DNA from: Thermoprotei archaeon
GTDB taxonomy: Archaea > Thermoproteota > Thermoprotei > Thermofilales > B15-G2
Direction of reading: 5' to 3'
Length of the DNA: 10,985 bases
NCBI GenBank assembly: GCA_003649445.1
Contig: QMRV01000062.1
Location: forward strand, 1-10,985
Each line of letters opens with the position of its first letter. Positions within the stretch are counted from its first letter, which is position 1. Of the stretch, positions 5,354 to 10,985 are shown in pieces. The notes under the pieces were generated by a model. That model worked only from the letters and a program-made list of their open reading frames with translations, ran no database searches and had not been told where the DNA came from. A program made the position numbers and the translations under genes.

Positions 5354-5360
5354 TAATATA
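5354..5360 (+). promoter_or_regulatory. TATA-like box for the deacetylase gene
   Basis: TAATATA is centred 26 bases before the ATG at 5383, and so compatible with a leaderless message. It sits in the short gap between two divergent starts. A GGAGTGAG ribosome-site-like sequence at 5371-5378 is the competing explanation for the same ATG, on a longer transcript. Confidence 0.35.
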
Positions 5361-5382
5361 GATGACTATTGGAGTGAGATTA

Positions 5383-6510
5383 ATGGCTTACTTTATTTAC
5401 ACTCATGAGTACATGAAATACAATTTCGGCGAAAATCACCCGCTTTCACCTAAGAGATATTATTTAACTTATACTCTCCTAAAATCATATGATATTGAGG
5501 ACTCAATTAGAGTACTCGAACCCGCTGACTACAGTGAAAATATACTTGAGTTAGCTCATAGCAAAAAGTACATAGAGTTTGTTAAAGAGAATTCGCGGCA
5601 AGGATATGGTTACTTAGATTACGGCGATACTCCGGCTTTTAAGGGATGCTTTGAGGCAGCATTTCTTCACGTAAAAGGAACTCTTACTGCAGTCGAGAAA
5701 GCTCTAGAGACAGGAGATCCCTCTTTTAATATAGCTGGTGGATACCATCACGCTAAAGAAAATAGCGCCAGAGGATTCTGCATATTTAATGATGTCGCTA
5801 TAGCTGTTAAATACTTAGAAGAAAAAGGCTTCAATAAAGTAGCTGTAGTAGATACAGACGCTCATCACGGAGATGGAACACAGGAAATACTCTACAGAGA
5901 CCCTGTACTGAAAATAGATATTCATGAAAGCGGCGAGTACTTGTATCCTGGAACAGGATTTGAGCATGAGCTTGGCGAAGGCGATGGATACGGCTTTATG
6001 ATAAATATTCCTTTACTGCCTTATACAGGTGACAAAGAATACCTTAAGATAATAGATGAACTAGTTTTACCTTTACTAAACTGGTATAAGCCTCGCGCTA
6101 TTATACACCAGCTAGGTATAGATACTTATAGAGCAGATCCATTAACTCATCTAGCCTTATCAATCAATGTTTATGAAAAAATAGTTGAGAAAATTATGCT
6201 AACTGCAGAAAAAATAGGATCCTTTTACATAATAGTGGGAGGAGGAGGCTACAACTTATACGCTGTTCCTAGAGTATATGTTCTAGTCTTGGCGAAAATA
6301 GCTAAAAAATATTTAAGTGAAGAAATTCCTTTAGAGTGGATTGAACTATATGAAAAGAATGTAGGAAAACCAGCACCAAGACTTCTTCATGAAGACAATA
6401 TCTCGGGAAGACAGCCTTCCGAAGACTTCACTGGAACCTATGTACTTAGTCTTATAAACAGGATTAAAGATAAGCTTGAGGAAATTCATGGAACAATTTT
6501 TCACAGTTAA
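5383..6510 (+). CDS. AcuC-type histone deacetylase / acetylpolyamine amidohydrolase family protein
   Basis: This 375-residue zinc amidohydrolase has the full class I/II HDAC motif set. Numbered from ATG 5383, these are HPLSPKR near the start; GGYHHA with H122/H123; GFCIFND; DTDAHHGDGT with zinc ligands D159 and H161; YPGTGF; LGIDTYRADPL with zinc ligand D247; and GGGGYN with Y290. It should remove acetyl groups from lysine side chains of proteins or from acetylated small amines, in the cytoplasm. Family members are called histone deacetylase-like or AcuC; the substrate in this organism is unknown. The C-terminal 60 residues beyond the core are charged and family-typical. ATG 5383 is preferred over ATG 5362 because the family begins with Y-x-x-H shortly after it and both a GGAG site and a TATA-like box fit. 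It is divergent from the 269-residue gene and followed by a regulator on the same strand. Confidence 0.93.
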   Translation: MAYFIYTHEYMKYNFGENHPLSPKRYYLTYTLLKSYDIEDSIRVLEPADYSENILELAHSKKYIEFVKENSRQGYGYLDYGDTPAFKGCFEAAFLHVKGTLTAVEKALETGDPSFNIAGGYHHAKENSARGFCIFNDVAIAVKYLEEKGFNKVAVVDTDAHHGDGTQEILYRDPVLKIDIHESGEYLYPGTGFEHELGEGDGYGFMINIPLLPYTGDKEYLKIIDELVLPLLNWYKPRAIIHQLGIDTYRADPLTHLALSINVYEKIVEKIMLTAEKIGSFYIIVGGGGYNLYAVPRVYVLVLAKIAKKYLSEEIPLEWIELYEKNVGKPAPRLLHEDNISGRQPSEDFTGTYVLSLINRIKDKLEEIHGTIFHS

Positions 6511-6634
6511 ATTATTCCATACTTTTACTTAATTAGTTGCAAAAAAGAATACATCAAATAACCAATTAATCTGTAAAAGCTGTAATATTTATGTATATAA
6601 GAAAGCTTATATTTTTCTTTCAGCATATTTTATT
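6511..6634. other. Intergenic stretch between deacetylase and double-wHTH regulator
   Basis: This is a 124-base A/T-rich gap. It starts with T-rich sequence suitable for termination of the deacetylase message (ACTTTTACTTAATT near 6530) and ends with the promoter of the next gene. Two TATA-like runs are present (TAATATTTATG near 6580 and CTTATATTTTT at 6606). No hairpin or small gene is seen. Confidence 0.4.
6606..6614 (+). promoter_or_regulatory. TATA-like box for the double-wHTH regulator
   Basis: CTTATATTT is centred 26 bases before the GTG at 6635, supporting a leaderless transcript starting at that GTG. No Shine-Dalgarno is present. Confidence 0.5.
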
Positions 6635-7789
6635 GTGAAGAGTTTAATGGAAATAAAAGAATACATTGAAAGATTCACAGAAGAAGTATTTGACGAGAAG
6701 AATATTAAAATATTGCATTATCTTCCTGAGAATCCAAGGAACTTCGCTAAAATTTCTCGCTTAGCTAAGCTTCCATATGAAACTACTAGATCTAGATTAA
6801 TTAAATTAATTAAAGAAGAAAAGGTTCTTAGAATAACAGCTAATGTAGACTACTATAGGCTAGGATTAAGTATATACACGGTTATCGCTTCAGCTCAGCC
6901 TTATCTTATTTCAGAAGCAAAAGATCTTCTTAAAACAAAGTATACTCTTAGCATAGTTAGATGCTATGGTGAATGTAATGGATATCTCGTAGATTTTTGT
7001 TTCCCTGTAGGTAGGGAGGAAATTTTACTAAATTACTTGTCAAAGCTAAGAGAATCAGAAGTATTTACACGAATGCTTATTTTCAAGAGAACCCCCTTTA
7101 AAATAAATAGAGTAAACTTTCTAGAGTACTACGACTTAGCTTCACATAAGTGGAAGGTAAATTACCTTGATTGGGCTGAAGAAGTTCTTTCGGCAAGTAT
7201 TTCAAGCGAAAAAGTTCCTTTCGAGGGGCCCCGTATAGCATTTTTTGATTCAACAGATCTAGTTATTTTAAGAGAGCTTGAGGTAGACGGTACTAAAGAC
7301 TTCGTAGATTTGGCTAAAATCGTCGGAATAACTCCGCAAGGCGTAAGGTATCACTACTATAGACACGTAGTAGGTAAAAACCTCATAGACGGCTACGATA
7401 TATCGATTTACCCCTATCCTCCGCTACTTACTACAAATTTAGCTGGAATAATAAGCTTTAATGGATTCGATGAAATGTGCCGCTACATAAACGCTACTTA
7501 TGGAAAACCCTTCTTACACGCCTATGCTAAAATTTTCGGCGAAAACAAACTATTAGTTTACATGCGAATACCCTCTGTTAGCATAAATGAATTTTATGAA
7601 GCACTAGATTATTTATGTGCTAATAAAATTATTCAAGGATACTTTTTAGCACGAGTAAATGAAAGAGGTCTTCAAAAATACATTGACTTATATAGAAACT
7701 ATAGTGAAGGAGAATGGCTTATAGATGAAAACGAATTCTTAAGTAAAATAGAAAAAGCGAGAAGTCTTACAGGAATACGAATACTTTAA
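6635..7789 (+). CDS. Lrp/AsnC-like regulator with two winged-helix units
   Basis: This is a 384-residue cytosolic DNA-binding protein. The first winged HTH is at about 20-78 (NIKILHYLPENPRNFAKISR, then YETTRSRLIKLIKEEKVLRI, then YYRLGL), the classic Lrp-type helix-turn-helix and wing. A ligand/dimer-type alpha/beta region follows at about 79-155. The second HTH is at about 204-258 (STDLVILRELEVDG, then AKIVGITPQGVRYHYYRHVV), with a second alpha/beta region at about 265-345. The protein is thus a tandem duplication of the roughly 150-residue Lrp unit, an arrangement known in archaea. Effector and targets are unknown; the neighbouring deacetylase is a possible target. The GTG at 6635 fits the TATA-like box; ATG 6647 is an alternative. 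Its end overlaps the convergent surface-protein gene by 23 bases. Confidence 0.82.
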   Translation: MKSLMEIKEYIERFTEEVFDEKNIKILHYLPENPRNFAKISRLAKLPYETTRSRLIKLIKEEKVLRITANVDYYRLGLSIYTVIASAQPYLISEAKDLLKTKYTLSIVRCYGECNGYLVDFCFPVGREEILLNYLSKLRESEVFTRMLIFKRTPFKINRVNFLEYYDLASHKWKVNYLDWAEEVLSASISSEKVPFEGPRIAFFDSTDLVILRELEVDGTKDFVDLAKIVGITPQGVRYHYYRHVVGKNLIDGYDISIYPYPPLLTTNLAGIISFNGFDEMCRYINATYGKPFLHAYAKIFGENKLLVYMRIPSVSINEFYEALDYLCANKIIQGYFLARVNERGLQKYIDLYRNYSEGEWLIDENEFLSKIEKARSLTGIRIL

Positions 7790-9518
7790 TTATCTTCTTG
7801 AAAAATAATACAGCTTCTACAACAACTACTACCATAAATAAACATACACTAGCTATATATGCATTAAAGTAAAAAACTTTCTCTTCTTCAAGCTTAGGTA
7901 ACTCTACTTTAAGCTCATATATTCCATTTTCTAAATAATTAATTCTTTTCTTTAAGTACTCGTTCTCATCTAAGATCTTTCCTATACTTTCATTGATATT
8001 CGCAACGTCAGCTTCTAGTAATATAACAGTGTTATTTAATTTGCTAACAATTTTTCTTAATTTTTTAATAGTTTCATTAAGATATGATATCTGACTAGAA
8101 AATAAAATATTTTTGCTTCTAAGACACCTAATGCAAAATACATCACTGAAATTAAATAGTTTCATAAAGCTATGAAATAAATCTCCTTTGAAACTATAAA
8201 TAAGTACTATAACCGAATATTCTTCAAAAGATTGTACACTACTTAAATTAAAGTCTATTTTCAGTAAGTAGCTGCACTCTTCTTCAAAAGGTATTCGTGA
8301 ATCATAGTTTTCTGACTTTAAAAATAAGCCTTCTACGTAATATTTTTCTCTAGTTAAACAGGTATAAGAGAATTCACCTACCCAGCCTAACCCTGTTTTA
8401 TCTACTCTGAACAAGTAGTCTATTCCACTTAATGAAATATTCTCGTTAACTAAGAATACTGCCTTACACAATACATGGATATTTTTATTCAATTTTGTAG
8501 TGACTTCAAGTTTCCATATAGCAGAAGTCACAGTAACGAATGAATTAGATTGAGGGAAAGTTAATTGAGGAAGAAGTAAAATCACTAATATAGCTAGTTT
8601 TCTGCATCTATATTTTATTGAACCTGCTATGAGTAATAAACTGGCTAGGAGAAATATAGCTGTCTTTAACTTATAGCTATTTACTTCTTTAACAATATTT
8701 TCTTTCTTTGAATAAAGTTTTTTGTATTCTTTCTCAACTTCACTTAAATTGTTTTTAAGGTAAACATTTATTTTATTTAATGTATCTAATTTTTCTAGCA
8801 AACTTCTTCTAGTATTGTTTAACTCTACTATCTTATTTTCAAGAATTTCTATTTCTTTTTTCAGCGCTGAAGACTCGTTAAGTAAGCTTTCAAAAATACT
8901 TTTATAATGTCTATTTTTGTACAGGAGTTTTTCATAATATTTTACTTCATTTAATGCCCTATTATAGTTTTCTTCATAGAATCCTATTTCCTTAGAATAG
9001 TTTACAATAACTGAAAAAACATACATTCTTGAAATGAGGTTTTCTGAAGATAAGTGTTTTCCATAAAGCTCTACTACCAGTACTAGTATTCCATTACTCT
9101 GAGGGAGCTTTACTTTGAATGTTTTCTTGAAATTTGTTTCGTTAGCCAGTATTTGGGCAAAAAACTTTCTTGAACTATCTAAAAACCAGCTGTTTCTGTA
9201 TGTATCACTGAATCCTATTAATATTAAGTAAGTTGGTGCAGGTTCTCCTAGGTATTCTTCTACTCCGTTCCATGAATATTCTACTGTAATGTTAATCTGT
9301 GCTCCTGGTTTTCCGTATACTGGATACCATAGGATTATGTTTCCGAAGGGTATTCGCATGTAATCTGCTTTTATTTCATGTCTCCAAAAGAGACTTCCAT
9401 TAATGAAGTAAAGTTCGCGCAGTGCCCACGGGCTTTCAATTAGCTTAAGTGGACGAGGCTTAGAGAGTACACTAGGCAAAATAATTAGCAGAGTAAGTAG
9501 CAGCAGTGTTTTTCTCAT
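7767..9518 (-). CDS. Surface protein with two signal/beta/coiled-coil/membrane units in tandem
   Basis: This 583-residue protein consists of two similar halves. Half one: signal peptide (KTLLLLTLLIILPSVLS), a beta-rich domain (about 22-175), a long coiled coil (about 178-282) and a transmembrane helix (about 285-301). After a short basic KYRCRK turn, half two repeats the order: hydrophobic segment (307-322), beta-rich domain (about 325-460), coiled coil (473-548), transmembrane helix (about 553-575) and a basic tail. Twelve N-x-S/T sequons lie in the predicted outside parts. The layout resembles membrane-anchored S-layer stalk proteins (SlaB-like), which use a coiled coil ending in a membrane helix, but I see no specific homology. 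It starts 27 bases after the nuclease-like gene on the same strand, so they are probably cotranscribed. No Shine-Dalgarno is evident. Confidence 0.8.
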   Translation of the reverse strand: MRKTLLLLTLLIILPSVLSKPRPLKLIESPWALRELYFINGSLFWRHEIKADYMRIPFGNIILWYPVYGKPGAQINITVEYSWNGVEEYLGEPAPTYLILIGFSDTYRNSWFLDSSRKFFAQILANETNFKKTFKVKLPQSNGILVLVVELYGKHLSSENLISRMYVFSVIVNYSKEIGFYEENYNRALNEVKYYEKLLYKNRHYKSIFESLLNESSALKKEIEILENKIVELNNTRRSLLEKLDTLNKINVYLKNNLSEVEKEYKKLYSKKENIVKEVNSYKLKTAIFLLASLLLIAGSIKYRCRKLAILVILLLPQLTFPQSNSFVTVTSAIWKLEVTTKLNKNIHVLCKAVFLVNENISLSGIDYLFRVDKTGLGWVGEFSYTCLTREKYYVEGLFLKSENYDSRIPFEEECSYLLKIDFNLSSVQSFEEYSVIVLIYSFKGDLFHSFMKLFNFSDVFCIRCLRSKNILFSSQISYLNETIKKLRKIVSKLNNTVILLEADVANINESIGKILDENEYLKKRINYLENGIYELKVELPKLEEEKVFYFNAYIASVCLFMVVVVVEAVLFFKKIIKVFVFL

Positions 9519-9545
9519 TTATTATTTACTGCTGGCTAAAAGCTA

Positions 9546-10820
9546 TTAGAATGTTTGCTTCGCTAGTAGTTCTACTAACTCCTCTTTATGGCGCCGCACT
9601 AGCTCTAGTAAAGCTTTAGAGAGCTCAGTATAAGATGCTTTTATTCCTGTTAGCTTCTTTACTTCAGCAAAAAAGTCTTCTTTCTCGGCTTTACTATACT
9701 TCATTAATAGCTCGGATACTTCGGCTAGTTTTTCTGAAGAAAAACCTATGTTTTCGAATACTATTAAACCCATTTCCTCTATTTCGCTTTTTATGTTAGG
9801 AGGTACTTTTGTTCTGGTTACTAGAATCATTTCATCGGGATTATAGAAGTTTTTATAGAGCTGTACAAGCCTATATTCTTTGACTCTCCAGCCCTTCCTA
9901 GTCTCGCTTTTAGTCTCATCGACTATTTTCTTTAAGCCCATCGCTTCCCCTAATCCCTCAAGAAGTCCTTTAAGCCAGAGAAAACGCCACTCTTCAGCAG
10001 ACATTGCTTTAGCCCACCATCCCCTAAGGTCTCTGCTGCGCTTATACCAGTCTTTTAGTTCTTTGCACTCAATTATTACGTCAGGTTTCTTTACTGGAGG
10101 CATTTTGTCTAAATCAAGTATGTTCATTACACTGCCGCCGTAGACCATGAAGTCTGGTCTAAGGCATACATAGAGCTTCCATATTTTCTTCAAGTCTCCT
10201 GAGTCTTCCCAAGCAATGGGCCTCGGAGCTTCGATAAAGAAACTCAGTCTACCTCCACTTCTGGTTTCGACAATACAGTTGGGCGGTATAATTCTTATTT
10301 TCTGTCTAGCGTTTCTTTCTAAGTAAAGGTATCCGTGCTCAGGGTACACTATTCTGCCTTCCTTAGCTAAATACTCTATGAGACTTAGGAAAACCCATGT
10401 CTGGTAAATAGTCCTCATATTTGTTCTAAGAGAAGTCCTAATAGCCGCTGATGCTTTAGCAATAAACTCTTCTAATGTAAGATTCCCTGCAAACAAGTCG
10501 AAAGTATACACAAAAATCTTTTTCTTCAAGTGTTCTAAGGGGTCTTCAATAAAACTTCTTAATTCGCGTGTAAATGTAACTCCTTCTAACTTTAGCTCCT
10601 CCTTTACTTCATCTACTTTAAGCAGCAAGTATTTAACCCATTCCTCCGCCTCTTTTACTGCCTCAGTACTTACAACGCTGTAAAGAAACTTTTCTCTGAA
10701 AACATCAGTTTGCATTAAGAAATACTGTTGCTCCAGCTTGCTCATTTTTAATATGTGTCTTTCACCTATTTTGAGCCGCTCCTTTAAGTCTTCGTAAATA
10801 CTGATCCACGAATCATCCAT
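9546..10820 (-). CDS. PD-(D/E)XK nuclease-like protein, function unknown
   Basis: This is a 424-residue cytosolic protein. The N-terminal half (1-150) is helical and highly charged. The centre contains LRPDFMVYGG (P222-D223) followed 25 residues later by KPDVIIECKEL, where E251-C-K253 sits at the end of a hydrophobic strand. This is the PD...ExK core of the PD-(D/E)XK nuclease superfamily, with E185 or E197 as candidate first-helix acid. The C-terminal third holds another strand (EMILVTRTKVP) and a helical tail. Members include restriction, repair and RNA-processing enzymes; which one applies cannot be told. No methyltransferase or helicase partner is in the window. The ATG at 10820 follows an A/T-rich box centred near 10850. 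It is cotranscribed with the downstream surface-protein gene. Confidence 0.7.
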   Translation of the reverse strand: MDDSWISIYEDLKERLKIGERHILKMSKLEQQYFLMQTDVFREKFLYSVVSTEAVKEAEEWVKYLLLKVDEVKEELKLEGVTFTRELRSFIEDPLEHLKKKIFVYTFDLFAGNLTLEEFIAKASAAIRTSLRTNMRTIYQTWVFLSLIEYLAKEGRIVYPEHGYLYLERNARQKIRIIPPNCIVETRSGGRLSFFIEAPRPIAWEDSGDLKKIWKLYVCLRPDFMVYGGSVMNILDLDKMPPVKKPDVIIECKELKDWYKRSRDLRGWWAKAMSAEEWRFLWLKGLLEGLGEAMGLKKIVDETKSETRKGWRVKEYRLVQLYKNFYNPDEMILVTRTKVPPNIKSEIEEMGLIVFENIGFSSEKLAEVSELLMKYSKAEKEDFFAEVKKLTGIKASYTELSKALLELVRRHKEELVELLAKQTF

Positions 10821-10843
10821 TCTAGGAAAATTTTAAAGAAAAC

Positions 10844-10856
10844 CTAAATTAATTTA
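10844..10856 (-). promoter_or_regulatory. TATA-like box for the nuclease-like gene
   Basis: The minus strand reads AAATTAATTTAG, overlapping the stop codon of the upstream kinase-like gene. Its centre is about 30 bases before ATG 10820, giving an almost leaderless transcript. Read-through from the upstream gene is also possible. Confidence 0.35.
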
Positions 10857-10985
10857 ATCTCTTAGCTCTCTTCTGGGCTTTTCTAGGCCTAGAGCTAGAG
10901 CAACTGCGCCGTAGAGCACTATATCTCCTCCTAGGGGAGTAGCTTTGATTTCAGGCGGCCTGTTAATAATATAGTCTTTTACGGC
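10854..10985 (-). CDS. C-terminal end of a probable ROK-family sugar kinase (partial)
   Basis: Only the last 43 codons are in the window, ending at TAA 10856-10854. The segment PPEIKATPLGGDIVLYGAVA followed by LALGLEK resembles the C-terminal end of ROK-type glucokinases and hexokinases, where a strand ending in a small L-G-x2 loop leads into the final helix with G-A-x-A-L-A. These enzymes phosphorylate glucose or other hexoses with ATP. The catalytic Asp and ATP/zinc motifs lie outside the window, so the assignment rests on the tail alone and another ASKHA-fold kinase is possible. Confidence 0.5.
   Translation of the reverse strand, partial: AVKDYIINRPPEIKATPLGGDIVLYGAVALALGLEKPRRELRD

Noticed and set aside
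9880..10143. Plus-strand 87-codon open frame
   Set aside because: It lies wholly within the nuclease-like gene on the other strand; its Ser/Pro-rich product is typical of an antisense shadow and it has no promoter or ribosome site.

Overview
The window looks like chromosomal DNA of a low-G+C thermophilic archaeon, most likely of the Thermoproteota. The reasons are AT-rich codon use, A/T-rich TATA-like boxes about 26 bases upstream of leaderless-looking starts, a C/D box guide RNA, an archaeal membrane-anchored winged-helix regulator, secreted proteins rich in N-glycosylation sequons, and a TnpB element next to an Mth938-type gene. The order within the phylum is not established.

Layout. At 1-1164 (minus strand) there are two short membrane-protein genes (the first runs off the window) and a secreted Cys-rich protein whose reading frame appears broken and continues in another frame. 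At 1165-1990 there is no intact gene. This stretch holds a probable C/D box sRNA with its own TATA box, the first 35 codons of an Mth938/DUF498-family gene, and, joined to its Trp-Trp codons, the 3' remains of an IS200/IS605-type element: a GC-rich structured end resembling an omega (reRNA) RNA, and a decayed tnpB C-terminus. At 1994-4590 (plus strand) come a metallo-beta-lactamase-fold hydrolase, a secreted helical sequon-rich protein, and an overlapping membrane-anchored winged-helix regulator. At 4541-5350 (minus) is an unrecognised 269-residue protein. It is divergent from an AcuC-type deacetylase (5383-6510), which is followed by a double winged-helix regulator (6635-7789). At 7767-10985 (minus) are the C-terminus of a probable ROK-type sugar kinase, a PD-(D/E)XK nuclease-like protein, and a 583-residue surface protein made of two consecutive signal/beta/coiled-coil/membrane units.

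How the parts may work together. The overlap of the secreted helical protein with the membrane-anchored regulator suggests translational coupling, and possibly an envelope-sensing pair. The double-unit coiled-coil protein has the layout of a membrane-anchored S-layer stalk. The deacetylase next to a regulator is a plausible but unproven functional pair. The most unusual part is 1340-1940, where two probable structured RNAs flank a gene interrupted by a dead transposon. A second unusual item is the apparent frame break in the Cys-rich secreted protein.
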